From: an uncultured Sphingomonas sp.
Lineage (GTDB): Bacteria; Pseudomonadota; Alphaproteobacteria; Sphingomonadales; Sphingomonadaceae
Reading direction: 5' to 3'
Length of the DNA stretch: 46,803 nt
Assembly (NCBI GenBank): GCA_913777325.1
Contig: CAJYSA010000060.1
Coordinates: 1-46,803 of the forward strand
The translations under genes and the position numbers were made by a program. Under the pieces are notes generated by a model, which did not search any database, was not told the origin of the DNA, and saw only the letters and a program-made list of their open reading frames with translations. Shown here piece by piece: positions 20,570-29,603 of this stretch. Every line of letters begins with the position of its first letter. The stretch's first letter is position 1.

Positions 20570-20574
20570 GACGC

Positions 20575-21855
20575 TTATCTTTTCTCGCGGCCCGCGAACG
20601 TGACGAGGCTCTCCGCCCCGTCCGCGCCCACCGCCGCCACGCCGAAGAAATGGTCGTCCACCGGCACCCCGGCGACGTCCAGGCTGCTGCCCGTCGCCTC
20701 GCGCGACTGCGTCCACGCCGCCGCATCCGCGCGCCGCCAGTAGATCTTGTAGCGTGCCGCCCCCGCCACCGGCGTCCATGTCACCTTTGTATCATAGGAC
20801 AAGGCGCCCGAGATCGACGCGACCGGCGGCGCGGCGGGCGCCGCCGCCAGCCGCGCGATCGTGGCGACGTTGATCGCGGTCACCTTCGCCAGATACGGAA
20901 AGTCCATCCCCTCGATCGTGTCGGCATAGACGCGCCCGTTCTCGGTGCGCACGTCCTGATGCTGGCGATCCCAATTCTCGGCGGCCACCGAGAAGCGCAC
21001 CGCCGGATAGCCCTGTTTCAGGAACGGCTCGTGGTCGCCGCCGCGGCCGAACCGGTCGGGACGCCGGTCGACGAAGACGCCGAACCCGCCGGGGATCGTG
21101 CCGGCGATGCCGTCGATCGCCTTGGCCAGCGCGCGGCTCGGGCCATCGTCCTCGCCGCCCGCGCCGCGTCGCTCGATCGCCTCGACCAGCGATTCGCTAC
21201 TACGGATCCCCTCGGAGAAGACGCGGACATAGCCGTCGATCGTCACGCCGCCCTGCCCCAGGGTGTTGCCGACGATGTCGTTGTTGAGCATCGCATCGAC
21301 CTGCCACCCGCGCGCCTTGGCGGTTTCGGCCAGCAACGTCGCGCCCCACAGCCCCTGCTCCTCGCCGGAAAAGGCGACATAGACGATATTGGCCGCGAAC
21401 TTTTCCTTCGACAGGATTCGCGCCGCCTCCAGCACCAGCGCGACCCCGCTGGCATCATCGTTGGCTCCGGGCGCGTCGCTGGTCGCGTTCATCACGTCGG
21501 TCACGCGGCTGTCGATATGCGCGCCGACGATGATGTAGCGCTGGGGGTCGCTGCCCTTCTGCACGCCCAACACGTCCTCGATCACCACGCCGTCCGGCGC
21601 GCGCGGCCCGGTGAAGCGGCGCGACAGCCGCTCGGTCGCGATACACCCCCCGCACCGCCTCGACAGCGCGGCGAACTCGCTCGCCACCCAGTTGCGCGCC
21701 GCGCCGATCCCACGCTTCGGATCGGTGGCCGACGACAGCGAGTGGCGGGTGCCGAACGACACCAGCTTTTCGACGGTGGCGCGTTGCCGCGTCGGCGACG
21801 GCGCCTCGCGAACGTTGGCTACGGGGGCGGCGGCGAGCAAAAGGCTGAGGATCAT
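20575..21855 (-). CDS. Exported M28-family zinc metallopeptidase
   Basis: A 426-residue aminopeptidase-like zinc enzyme. The start at 21855 (MILSLLLAAAPVANV) gives a signal peptide; 12 more codons are open upstream. The two-zinc ligand set is complete: His in VGAHIDSR, Asp in GANDDASG, catalytic Glu in SGEEQGLWG, Asp in LNNDIVGN and His in GGDHEPF. After the catalytic domain, a fibronectin-type-III-like module (about the last 90 residues, SYDTKVTWTPVAGAARYKIYWR) ends the protein. Probably periplasmic or secreted; specificity unknown. Confidence 0.9.
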   Translation of the reverse strand: MILSLLLAAAPVANVREAPSPTRQRATVEKLVSFGTRHSLSSATDPKRGIGAARNWVASEFAALSRRCGGCIATERLSRRFTGPRAPDGVVIEDVLGVQKGSDPQRYIIVGAHIDSRVTDVMNATSDAPGANDDASGVALVLEAARILSKEKFAANIVYVAFSGEEQGLWGATLLAETAKARGWQVDAMLNNDIVGNTLGQGGVTIDGYVRVFSEGIRSSESLVEAIERRGAGGEDDGPSRALAKAIDGIAGTIPGGFGVFVDRRPDRFGRGGDHEPFLKQGYPAVRFSVAAENWDRQHQDVRTENGRVYADTIEGMDFPYLAKVTAINVATIARLAAAPAAPPVASISGALSYDTKVTWTPVAGAARYKIYWRRADAAAWTQSREATGSSLDVAGVPVDDHFFGVAAVGADGAESLVTFAGREKR

Positions 21856-21901
21856 GCGCGCCGTTGTGGCGACCTGATCGCCGTCGCTCAAGCGGTTACG
21901 A

Positions 21902-22354
21902 TCAACTCAGCCGGTCGATCGCCTCCGCGCTCAGCCCGCCGGGCACGATCATCAGCGGCACCGGCAGCGTCCCCGCCTCCGCCGCGAAATGGCTGACCAG
22001 CGCGCCGGGTGCGCCATCGGCGGCGGCCCCCAGCACCAGGGCGGCGATCTGCGGATTGTCGGCGATCATCGCGCGGATCACCTTCGGGCCGTCGCCGCTG
22101 CGCACCGTGATCGACGGGCGCACCCCCGATTCCTCCAGCAGCGTCCCCGCCGCGCGCGCCACCAATCCCTCGGCATGGCGCTGCTGCTCGTCCTCGATCG
22201 TCGCCTGCACCCCGCCGAACGGAATGAATTCCTGCGGCGGCAGCAGCGCGAGGATCTCCACCCCGCCGCCGGTCTTCACCGCGCGCCGCGCGGCGAAGCG
22301 CAGCGCGATCAGCGCCTCGGGCGTGTCGTCGATCACCGTCAGATAGATGCGCAT
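21902..22354 (-). CDS. Universal stress protein family
   Basis: A 150-residue UspA-fold protein. The N-terminal strand MRIYLTVIDDTPEALIALRFA and ARRAVKTGGGVEILALL match the family. The expected ATP-binding glycine motif near the C-terminus is replaced by VLGAAADGAPGALVSHF, so nucleotide binding is doubtful. The start at 22354 is set by homology; the very long open frame covering it is a shadow of pdhC. It is divergent from pdhC (135 nt apart) and follows no obvious operon. Confidence 0.82.
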   Translation of the reverse strand: MRIYLTVIDDTPEALIALRFAARRAVKTGGGVEILALLPPQEFIPFGGVQATIEDEQQRHAEGLVARAAGTLLEESGVRPSITVRSGDGPKVIRAMIADNPQIAALVLGAAADGAPGALVSHFAAEAGTLPVPLMIVPGGLSAEAIDRLS

Positions 22355-22489
22355 GCTCGCCCCCTTTCGCGCCGATGTACCGGTCGCGGGCTGCATCGCC
22401 AAGCACATGGCGCAAGGCGATGGGCTTGACCGTACGGCGCGCGTCCGCAAGAGACGGGCGCCTGTCCCACGAGCCTCTCGAGGATCACG

Positions 22490-23812
22490 ATGCCGATCGA
22501 AATCAAGATGCCTGCCCTGTCGCCGACGATGGAGGAGGGCACGCTGGCCAAATGGCTCGTGAAGGAAGGCGATACCGTCAAGTCCGGTGACATCATGGCC
22601 GAGATCGAGACTGACAAGGCGACGATGGAATTCGAGGCGGTGGATGAGGGCGTGATCGCGAAGATCGCGGTCGCCGAGGGCACCGATGGCGTCAAGGTCG
22701 GCACGGTGATCGCGCTGCTCCAGGGCGAGGATGAGGAAGCGGGCGACAGCACCCCCGCCCCCGCCGCCAAGGAAAGCGAACCGAAGCCGTCGCCCGCCGA
22801 TCCGAACAAGACCGGCACCGAGGCGAAGCCCGCCAAGGAAGACGTGCGCGACCACGGCAAGCCCGCCGATCCGGCGCCCGCGCCCGCGCGCCAGGACGGC
22901 GATCGCGTGAAGGCCAGCCCGCTGGCCCGCCGCCTCGCGGCCGACAAGGGCGTCGATCTGTCGGGCGTGAAGGGCAGCGGCCCGAACGGTCGCATCGTCA
23001 AGGCCGACGTCGACGGCGCGCAGCCGGGCAAGGCGTCCGCGCCGACCGCCGCCGCCACCGGCAGCACCGCGCCCGCCGCGACCCCCGCCCCCGCGCCGAC
23101 CCCCGCGCAGGTGCCGGATATCCCGCACGAGGCGACCAAGCTCACCAACATGCGCAAGACGATCGCGCGCCGCCTGACCGAATCGAAGCAGCAGGTGCCG
23201 CACATCTACCTCACGGTCGACGTGCAGCTCGACAAGCTGCTGAAGCTGCGCGGCGACCTCAACGCGGGCCTCGAATCGCGCGGCGTGAAGCTGTCGGTCA
23301 ACGATCTGCTCATCAAGGCGCTGGCCGTCGCGCTGGTCCAGGTGCCGAAGTGCAACGTGATGTTCACGCCGGACCAGCTCATCAGCTTCAGCCGCGCCGA
23401 CATCTCGGTCGCGGTGTCGACGCCGGATGGCCTGATCACGCCGGTCATCACCGAGGCGGACACCGCGTCGCTGTCGAGCATCTCGACCCGCATGAAGGAT
23501 CTGGCCGCCCGCGCGCGCGACAAGAAGCTGAAGCCGGAGGAATTCACTGGCGGCACCGCGTCGATCAGCAACATGGGCATGTTCGGGATCAAGCAGTTCG
23601 AGGCGGTCATCAACCCGCCGCAGGGCATGATCCTGGCGGTCGGCGCGGGCGAGAAGCGCCCGTGGGTGCTGGGTGACGGCTCGCTGGGTGTCGCATCGAT
23701 CATGTCGGCGACCGGCAGCTTCGACCACCGCGCGATCGACGGCGCGGACGGCGCGCAGTTGATGCAGGCGTTCCGCGAACTGGTCCAGAACCCGCTGGCG
23801 ATGCTCGCCTGA
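22490..23812 (+). CDS. pdhC: Pyruvate dehydrogenase E2, dihydrolipoamide acetyltransferase
   Basis: E2 forms the core of the pyruvate dehydrogenase complex and transfers acetyl from lipoate to CoA. The 440 residues comprise a lipoyl domain (1-80) with lipoyl-Lys43 in [10 protein letters not shown], a Pro/Ala/Lys-rich linker, an E1/E3-binding domain near 135-175 ([22 protein letters not shown]), a second Ala/Pro linker and the catalytic domain with [13 protein letters not shown] (His413, Asp417). E1 genes are not in the window. It leads a four-gene run ending in lpdA. Confidence 0.97.
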   Translation: MPIEIKMPALSPTMEEGTLAKWLVKEGDTVKSGDIMAEIETDKATMEFEAVDEGVIAKIAVAEGTDGVKVGTVIALLQGEDEEAGDSTPAPAAKESEPKPSPADPNKTGTEAKPAKEDVRDHGKPADPAPAPARQDGDRVKASPLARRLAADKGVDLSGVKGSGPNGRIVKADVDGAQPGKASAPTAAATGSTAPAATPAPAPTPAQVPDIPHEATKLTNMRKTIARRLTESKQQVPHIYLTVDVQLDKLLKLRGDLNAGLESRGVKLSVNDLLIKALAVALVQVPKCNVMFTPDQLISFSRADISVAVSTPDGLITPVITEADTASLSSISTRMKDLAARARDKKLKPEEFTGGTASISNMGMFGIKQFEAVINPPQGMILAVGAGEKRPWVLGDGSLGVASIMSATGSFDHRAIDGADGAQLMQAFRELVQNPLAMLA

Positions 23813-23823
23813 GGCGCACGCCG

Positions 23824-24036
23824 GTGGCGCAGATGGAGCTGAGCGCGGAGAAGCGCGAGATCGCCTGGAGCGCGCTGTCGCTGGGCGTGACCGCGTTGGT
23901 CTTCACGGGCGCGGCGTGGAGCTACCCGCAAGGGTATGAGACGATCTGGCTCGTCGGTGCGGCGACGCTGGTCGCGGTCGGCGTGCTGGGCGCGCGCGAC
24001 GTCTGGCGCGTCCGGCGGGCAGAGAACGCGGCATGA
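23824..24036 (+). CDS. Small two-helix membrane protein
   Basis: A 70-residue protein with two predicted membrane segments (about residues 16-33 and 41-57) and a basic end VWRVRRAENAA. It starts at a GTG at 23824, or at the in-frame ATG at 23833, 11 nt after pdhC. Its last bases overlap the thioesterase start (ATGA). No known family recognised. The tight spacing argues that it is a real gene co-expressed with pdhC and lpdA. Confidence 0.65.
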   Translation: MAQMELSAEKREIAWSALSLGVTALVFTGAAWSYPQGYETIWLVGAATLVAVGVLGARDVWRVRRAENAA

Positions 24037-24419
24037 CCGCCACGCCGCCCGACCGCGCGCCGACGATCCGCGTCACCGCGATGCCCGCCGACACCAATGC
24101 GTACGGCGACATCTTCGGCGGCTGGCTGATGAGCCTGATGGACTCCGCCGCCGGCCTCACCGCCGCGCGTCGGTCGCGCGGGCGCGCGGTGACGGTGGCG
24201 ATGGACGGGATGCAGTTTCACGCCCCCGTCCATGTCGGAGACGAAGTGTCGGTCTATGCGCAGATCGAGAAGATCGGGCGCACGTCGATGGCGATCCAGG
24301 TCGAAAGCTGGGCGCGCGATCGCCACGGCGAGGAATCGCGCAAGGTGACCGAGGCACGCTTCACCTTCGTCGCGATCGACGAGGACCGCCGCCCGCGCGA
24401 AGTGCCGCCGGCAACATAA
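24033..24419 (+). CDS. Acyl-CoA thioesterase (hot-dog fold, YciA-like)
   Basis: A 128-residue single hot-dog domain enzyme expected to hydrolyse acyl-CoA to free acid and CoA. The family signature TNAYGDIFGGWLMSLMDSAAGL contains the catalytic Asp region, followed by AVTVAMDGMQFHAPVHVGDEVSVYAQIEKIGRTSM and FTFVAIDEDRRPR. It overlaps the preceding small gene by 4 nt and precedes lpdA by 64 nt. Its place between E2 and E3 genes suggests a role in CoA or acetyl-CoA balance, which is inference. Confidence 0.88.
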   Translation: MTATPPDRAPTIRVTAMPADTNAYGDIFGGWLMSLMDSAAGLTAARRSRGRAVTVAMDGMQFHAPVHVGDEVSVYAQIEKIGRTSMAIQVESWARDRHGEESRKVTEARFTFVAIDEDRRPREVPPAT

Positions 24420-24483
24420 TCATTTCCGGGCCGACGTGCCCGTGCGACGACAACAGGGGGCTGCGGCTCCGGGGAGTGTTACC

Positions 24484-25878
24484 ATGGCTGACACCTACGA
24501 CCTTATCGTTCTCGGCTCCGGCCCCGGCGGCTATGTCGCCGCGATCCGTGGCGCCCAGCTTGGCCTGAAGGTCGCGATCGTCGAGCGCGAGCGGCTGGGC
24601 GGCATCTGCCTCAACTGGGGCTGTATCCCGACCAAGGCGCTGCTGCGCACGTCGGAAATCTACCATTATATGACGCACGCCGGCGATTACGGGCTCAAGG
24701 CCGAGAACATCGGCTTCGATCTGGCCAAGATCGTCGAGCGCAGCCGCAAGGTCTCCGGCCAGCTCAATGCCGGCGTCAAGGGGCTGATGAAGAAGAACAA
24801 GATCACCGTGGTCGAGGGCTTCGGGACGATCACCGGCAAGGGCAAGCTCAGCGTCAAGCAGGGCAACGGCACCGTCGATCTGGAGGCAAAGCACATCCTG
24901 GTCGCCACCGGTGCGCGCGCCCGCGACCTGCCGTTCGCCAAGGCCGACGGCAAGCGCATCTGGACCTATCGCCACGCGATGGTGCCCGAGGTGATGCCGA
25001 CCAAGCTGCTCGTGATCGGATCGGGCGCGATCGGCGTCGAGTTCGCCAGCTTCTACAACGACATGGGTGCGGACGTGACCATCGTCGAGATGCTGCCGCG
25101 CATTCTGCCGGTCGAGGACGAGGAAGTCAGCGCCTTCATGGAGAAGCGCCTGACCAAGGACGGGATCAAGATCGTCACCGGCGCCGCGCTCGAGAAGATC
25201 GACACCGGCGCGGACGGCGTGAAGGCGACGATCAAGGGGAAGGACGGCAAGTCCACGACCGAAGACTATAGCCACGTCATCGTTGCGATCGGCATCGTTC
25301 CGAACACCGAGGAAATCGGGCTGGAGAAGCTGGGCGTCGAAACCGAGCGTGGCCACATCAAGGTCAACGGCTTCGGGCGGACGAACGTCGAGGGAATCTA
25401 CGCGATCGGCGACGTCACCGGCGCGCCGTGGCTGGCGCACAAGGCGAGCCACGAGGGCATCGTCTGCGTCGAGAAGCTGGCCGGCGGCAACCCGCACCCG
25501 TTCGAGACGTGGAACATCCCGGGCTGCACCTACAGCCGCCCGCAGGTCGCCAGCGTCGGCCTGACCGAGGCGAAGGCCAAGGAAGCGGGTCGCGACGTGA
25601 AGGTCGGCAAATTCCCGTTCATCGGCAACGGCAAGGCGATCGCGCTGGGCGAGGCGGACGGCTTCATCAAGACCGTGTTCGACGCCAAGACCGGCGAATT
25701 GCTCGGCGCACACATGGTCGGCGCGGAAGTGACCGAGCTGATCCAGGGCTATGTCGTGGCGCGCCAGTTGGAGACGACCGAGCACGAGCTGATGGAAACC
25801 GTGTTCGCGCACCCGACGCTCAGCGAGATGATGCACGAAAGCGTGCTGGGCGCCTACGGTCGCGCGATCCACTTCTAG
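24484..25878 (+). CDS. lpdA: Dihydrolipoyl dehydrogenase (E3)
   Basis: E3 re-oxidises dihydrolipoate and passes electrons to NAD+. The start at 24484 (MADTYDLIVLGSGPGGYVAA) gives 464 residues with the FAD loop GSGPGGY at 11-17, the redox disulfide Cys42-Cys47 (GGICLNWGCIPTK), the NAD loop VIGSGAIGVEFASF and the C-terminal active-site HPTLSEMMHE. The spacing WGCIPTK and short length fit the pyruvate-dehydrogenase type. It ends the pdhC run. Confidence 0.97.
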   Translation: MADTYDLIVLGSGPGGYVAAIRGAQLGLKVAIVERERLGGICLNWGCIPTKALLRTSEIYHYMTHAGDYGLKAENIGFDLAKIVERSRKVSGQLNAGVKGLMKKNKITVVEGFGTITGKGKLSVKQGNGTVDLEAKHILVATGARARDLPFAKADGKRIWTYRHAMVPEVMPTKLLVIGSGAIGVEFASFYNDMGADVTIVEMLPRILPVEDEEVSAFMEKRLTKDGIKIVTGAALEKIDTGADGVKATIKGKDGKSTTEDYSHVIVAIGIVPNTEEIGLEKLGVETERGHIKVNGFGRTNVEGIYAIGDVTGAPWLAHKASHEGIVCVEKLAGGNPHPFETWNIPGCTYSRPQVASVGLTEAKAKEAGRDVKVGKFPFIGNGKAIALGEADGFIKTVFDAKTGELLGAHMVGAEVTELIQGYVVARQLETTEHELMETVFAHPTLSEMMHESVLGAYGRAIHF

Positions 25879-26009
25879 GCGCGCGATGCACCGCATCTGC
25901 CCCGCCCTCCCCTCCGAGGATCGCGGGGCGGACGCGGTGCGCCACCGCGAACGGCGATCGGCCCGGCACCGCCGCCGCATCACGCCGATCACCGTTCACA
26001 GCCTCCCGC

Positions 26010-26066
26010 CGTCATCGCGAGCGCACACACGCGATCCAGGGCGGCCCGATCCGCCCGTCGATGACG
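26010..26066. repeat. Degraded REP-type palindrome
   Basis: The left arm (26010-26039) resembles the REP copies at 6273, 15285 and 20493 (CGTCATCGCGAGCGC then GCGATCCAGGGC) but the right side is eroded; GATGACG at 26060-26066 may be its end. Reported as a probable remnant inside the lpdA-26143 gap, which otherwise holds no visible gene. Confidence 0.45.
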
Positions 26067-26142
26067 TTGCCACACCCACGCTGACGATTGCGTCGCCCGC
26101 AGCGGTGGCGCAGGTCGCCCGCCGCCACCCGCCGTCCCGCGC

Positions 26143-27576
26143 ATGACCGCGATCCGTCGCCCGCCTGTCATCGCCGCCGCGCTGCTGTGCGCGGCGACGC
26201 TCGCGATCTTCTGGCCGGGGATCGTCGAATATGACACGCTGCGCCAATATGAGCAGGCGATAGCTGGCCGGTTCGACGACTGGCATCCACCGATCATGGC
26301 GCGGCTCTGGCAGGCGTTGCTACCGCTCGGCCACGGCCCCGCCCCGCTCTTCGCGCTGCAGGTCGCGGGCTATTGGGCGGGTCTCGCGCTGATCGCCGAC
26401 GCGCTGGCCGCCACCGCGCGCCCACGCACCGCCTGGGCGGTGGTCGCGATCGGCCTGCTCCCCCCGCTGCTCGGCTGGCAGGTCGCGGTGTTGAAGGACG
26501 CGCAGATGGTCGGCGCCGCGCTGGCCGCCACCGGCCTCGTCGCGCGATATCGGTTGCGTGACCAGCCGGTGCCGCGCGCCGCCGCGCTCGCGGCGGCCGT
26601 GCTGTTCGCTTACGCATTGCTGGTACGCGCCAATGCGCCCTTCGCGCTCGCCCCGCTGATCGCCGCCCTGCTCCCGCTCCGCCGCGCGCGCGGCCGCGCC
26701 GCCGCGACCGTCGCGATCCTCGCCGCGACGCTCATCCTGGCGTCGCCCGTCAACCACGCGCTGCTCGGCGCCACGCGCAGCGACGTCGCCTTGACCCCGC
26801 CGCGCTACGATCTCGCCGGGATCGCGGTGCGCGTGCCGGGCGCGTCGATCGCGGGGCTGCCGGCGGATGTCGCCGCGACGCTGCGTCGCGACCATTGCGT
26901 GACGCCCTATTTCTGGGATCCGCTCGGCGACACGCCCGGCTGCGCCGCCGCCATCGCGCCATGGGCATCGTCAGGCGCCGCGACGCTCTACACCCGGCTC
27001 GGCGCCGCCGCGATCCGCCACCCGCTCGCTTATGCCCGGCAACGCGCCGCGCACCTCAACATGACGTGGCGCTGGCTGGTCCCCGCATGGCTGCCCGGCG
27101 CCGCGCCGCCCACCGGCAGCGAGCCGAACGACTATTTCTCCCCCCGCATGAATCCGGTGGCAAGCGCGTGGCAGCGCGCCGCCGGGTGGGCGACCGAGAC
27201 CCCGCTCGGCTGGCCGTTCGCCTGGAATGTCGCCGCGCTGCTGTTGCTCGCGGTGGCGATCCGCCGCCCGCCCGCGCCCACCCGCCGCCTCGCGCTCGGC
27301 CTGCTCGCCTCGGCGTTGCTGTTGGAGGCGAGCTTCGTCGCGATCTCGATCGCCAGCGACCTGCGCTATCATCTGTGGCCGATCGTCGCGACCGCGCTGG
27401 CGGCGGTGCTGCTCCTCGATCGCCACCCATCGCGCCGCCTCGTCACCGCAGCGGTCTCCATCGCGCTGCTGCTCGGCACACCGGCGCTGGTCGCGCGCGC
27501 TACCCTGGCCGCGCCGCCGCAGGAATATGACGATCTGCTCCGCTGGACGCCGCCGCTGGCATTGCTGCCGGGCTGA
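26143..27576 (+). CDS. Polytopic membrane protein, GT-C glycosyltransferase-like
   Basis: A 477-residue integral membrane protein with roughly ten or more hydrophobic segments, rich in Ala, Leu and Arg. After the first helix the loop reads FWPGIVEYDTLRQYEQA followed by DDWHPPIMARLW. An acidic residue then HPP in the first outside loop is typical of GT-C (GT39-like) enzymes that use polyprenyl-linked sugars. A soluble stretch (about 205-330) contains YFSPRMNPVAS before the last helices. No exact family or substrate is recognised. Stand-alone gene between lpdA and the PerM transporter. Confidence 0.6.
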   Translation: MTAIRRPPVIAAALLCAATLAIFWPGIVEYDTLRQYEQAIAGRFDDWHPPIMARLWQALLPLGHGPAPLFALQVAGYWAGLALIADALAATARPRTAWAVVAIGLLPPLLGWQVAVLKDAQMVGAALAATGLVARYRLRDQPVPRAAALAAAVLFAYALLVRANAPFALAPLIAALLPLRRARGRAAATVAILAATLILASPVNHALLGATRSDVALTPPRYDLAGIAVRVPGASIAGLPADVAATLRRDHCVTPYFWDPLGDTPGCAAAIAPWASSGAATLYTRLGAAAIRHPLAYARQRAAHLNMTWRWLVPAWLPGAAPPTGSEPNDYFSPRMNPVASAWQRAAGWATETPLGWPFAWNVAALLLLAVAIRRPPAPTRRLALGLLASALLLEASFVAISIASDLRYHLWPIVATALAAVLLLDRHPSRRLVTAAVSIALLLGTPALVARATLAAPPQEYDDLLRWTPPLALLPG

Positions 27577-27656
27577 GCACGAAATCGCGCCGGGTGACGC
27601 GCCCTTTTTTCGCGACGACGCGTTGTGTCGCGCGTGAAACGGTCCACCTTCCTCGC

Positions 27657-28775
27657 ATGAACCGTCTGGCCCCGGACGAATCGGACGCGCGCTTCATCCG
27701 CTGCGTGCTGTGGATCATCGTCATCGTCGCGCTGGTCGCCGCTCTGTATCTCGCGCGGCACCTGCTGATCCTGGCGTTCGGATCGGTGCTGATCGCGATC
27801 GTCATCCACGCGATCGCCGAATTGTACGCGACGCGCGCGCGGCTGGGCAGCAAACGCGCGATGACCGCCGCGATCCTGACGCTGCTGGCGTTCATGGCGT
27901 TGCTGTTCTGGCTGTTCGGCGTCGAATTCCGCTCTCAGGTCAATACGCTGGTCATCGCCCTGCCCGGGCTGCTCGATCAGTTCCAGGCGTATATGTCGCA
28001 AAGCCCGGTCGGCGCGAAGGTGGTCGATGCGGTCCGCGCCGCCTTCGCGGGCAGCCGCGTGGCGCAGGATATCGGCGAGATCGTGCGCGGCGCCGGGCAA
28101 TTGCTGCTCAACACCGTGCTGGTGCTGTTCGGTGCGATCTTCTTCGCGGTCGATCCCAAGATCTACGAACGCGGACTGCTGCTGCTGATCCCGCCGTCGC
28201 GCCGCGCGGCGATGGAGGACGCGCTGGGCGACGTGGGCTCCACATTGTTGCTGTGGCTGCGCGCGCAGTTGATCCAGATGACGGCGATGGGCACGATGGT
28301 GGGACTGGGCCTGTGGGCGGCGGGCGTCCCCTCGCCCGCGATGCTCGGGCTGCTCACCGGGCTCAGCGAGTTCATCCCCTATGTCGGCCCGGTCGCCGCG
28401 ATGCTGCCCGCCCTGGGGCTCGCCGCCACCGCCGGCACCGATCAATTGCTGTGGGCGCTGGGCGTGTTCGCGGCGGTGCGCGTCATCCAGACCAATTTCG
28501 TCACCCCCTTCGTCACCAGCCGCGTGGTCGCGATTCCGCCCGCGCTCAGCCTGTTCGCGATCATCGGTACCGGCGCGGTGTTCGGGTTGTTCGGGCTGTT
28601 CTTCTCCGGCGGGATCCTGGTCGTCACCTTCACCTTGGTGCGCAGCCTCTACCTGCGCGAGATGCTGGGCGAGGACATTCCCCGCACGCGCGAGCGCACG
28701 CTGTTCACCGCGATGGGCACGCCGCGTGAATCGAATATCGACAAGCACGGTGAAAAAAGGGAACACCCGATTTAA
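27657..28775 (+). CDS. AI-2E family (PerM/YdiK) transporter
   Basis: A 372-residue membrane protein of the AI-2E/PerM family, whose members export autoinducer-2 or act as Na+/H+ antiporters. Hydrophobic pairs at the N-terminus, a central amphipathic domain (about 120-200) and the signature block FIPYVGPVAAMLPALGLA near 245 followed by VTPFVTSRVVAIPPALSLFAII are typical. The start at 27657 (MNRLAPDESDARF) is chosen; an upstream GTG at 27594 is less likely. Its stop codon lies within the CtrA box that precedes ctrA. Confidence 0.88.
   Translation: MNRLAPDESDARFIRCVLWIIVIVALVAALYLARHLLILAFGSVLIAIVIHAIAELYATRARLGSKRAMTAAILTLLAFMALLFWLFGVEFRSQVNTLVIALPGLLDQFQAYMSQSPVGAKVVDAVRAAFAGSRVAQDIGEIVRGAGQLLLNTVLVLFGAIFFAVDPKIYERGLLLLIPPSRRAAMEDALGDVGSTLLLWLRAQLIQMTAMGTMVGLGLWAAGVPSPAMLGLLTGLSEFIPYVGPVAAMLPALGLAATAGTDQLLWALGVFAAVRVIQTNFVTPFVTSRVVAIPPALSLFAIIGTGAVFGLFGLFFSGGILVVTFTLVRSLYLREMLGEDIPRTRERTLFTAMGTPRESNIDKHGEKREHPI
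28728..28732. promoter_or_regulatory. GAnTC (CcrM methylation) site upstream of ctrA
   Basis: GAATC lies 40 nt upstream of the CtrA box and about 145 nt before the ctrA start. In Caulobacter a GAnTC site in ctrA promoter P1 makes transcription sensitive to replication-dependent methylation. Here it falls within the end of the upstream coding region, and GAnTC is short, so the match may be chance. Confidence 0.3.
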
Positions 28776-28786
28776 GCGGAGGTTAA
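28772..28786 (+). promoter_or_regulatory. CtrA binding box TTAA-N7-TTAA in front of ctrA
   Basis: TTAAGCGGAGGTTAAC contains two TTAA half-sites (28772-28775 and 28783-28786) spaced by exactly seven bases, the consensus bound by CtrA. It lies 89 nt before the ctrA start at 28875, so autoregulation is strongly suggested. Confidence 0.8.
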
Positions 28787-28874
28787 CCTTTATGCTTCAG
28801 ATGCGGTTTGGTAAACGAACACGACAGGCGTAACCGGAAACGGTTTTTCGCCACCGATAACCGGGGAAATGCCG

Positions 28875-29570
28875 ATGCGCGTGCTGCTGATCGAGGACGA
28901 GCCGACCACCGCCAAGGCCATCGAGTTGATGCTCTCGACCGAGGGTTTCAACGTCTACAACACCGATCTCGGCGAGGAAGGCCTCGATCTGGGCAAGTTG
29001 TACGATTACGACATCATCCTGCTCGACCTCAACCTTCCCGACATGCACGGCTATGACGTGCTCAAGAAACTGCGAGTCGCCCGTGTGCAGACGCCGGTGC
29101 TGATCCTCAGCGGGATCAACGAGATGGATTCGAAGGTGCGCAGCTTCGGCTTCGGCGCCGACGATTACGTGACCAAGCCGTTCCACCGCGAGGAACTGAT
29201 CGCGCGCATCCACGCCGTCGTCCGCCGCTCGAAGGGCCATTCGCAGTCGGTGATCAAGACCGGCAAGCTGTCGGTGAACCTTGATGCCAAGACCGTCGAG
29301 GTCGACGGTGCCCGCGTCCACCTGACCGGCAAGGAATATGCGATGCTGGAGCTGCTGTCGCTCCGCAAGGGCACGACGCTGACCAAGGAAATGTTCCTCA
29401 ACCACCTGTACGGCGGGATGGACGAGCCAGAGTTGAAGATCATCGACGTCTTCATCTGCAAGCTGCGCAAGAAGCTGAGCCTGGCATGCGACGGCGAGAA
29501 TTACATCGAGACCGTCTGGGGCCGCGGCTATGTGCTGCGCGAGCCGGAGGACGTCGTCCAGGTTGCCTGA
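28875..29570 (+). CDS. ctrA: Cell-cycle response regulator CtrA
   Basis: CtrA is the OmpR-type master regulator of cell cycle, polar development and motility in alphaproteobacteria. The 231-residue product (start 28875, [20 protein letters not shown]; an ATG two codons upstream is possible but poorly spaced from GGGG) has the receiver Asp51 ([13 protein letters not shown]), Lys in YVTKPF, and a winged-helix DNA-binding domain with [18 protein letters not shown] and [14 protein letters not shown] that closely matches my memory of the Caulobacter protein. The C-terminus ends VVQVA instead of the AlaAla degron. A CtrA box precedes it. Confidence 0.97.
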   Translation: MRVLLIEDEPTTAKAIELMLSTEGFNVYNTDLGEEGLDLGKLYDYDIILLDLNLPDMHGYDVLKKLRVARVQTPVLILSGINEMDSKVRSFGFGADDYVTKPFHREELIARIHAVVRRSKGHSQSVIKTGKLSVNLDAKTVEVDGARVHLTGKEYAMLELLSLRKGTTLTKEMFLNHLYGGMDEPELKIIDVFICKLRKKLSLACDGENYIETVWGRGYVLREPEDVVQVA

Positions 29571-29574
29571 CACG

Positions 29575-29598
29575 CCGGCAGATGCGTCGATCTGCCGG
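29575..29598. terminator. Hairpin between ctrA and the convergent gene
   Basis: CCGGCAGAT and ATCTGCCGG form a perfect 9-bp stem around a 6-nt loop, starting 4 nt after the ctrA stop codon and 5 nt before the stop of the convergent gene. No T-run, so termination strength is uncertain; it can serve both directions. Confidence 0.55.
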
Positions 29599-29603
29599 TC
29601 GGG

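Noticed and set aside
21902-23728. Minus-strand open frame of more than 600 codons across pdhC
   Set aside because: Only its last 150 codons (universal stress protein) show a real family; the rest is a shadow of pdhC.
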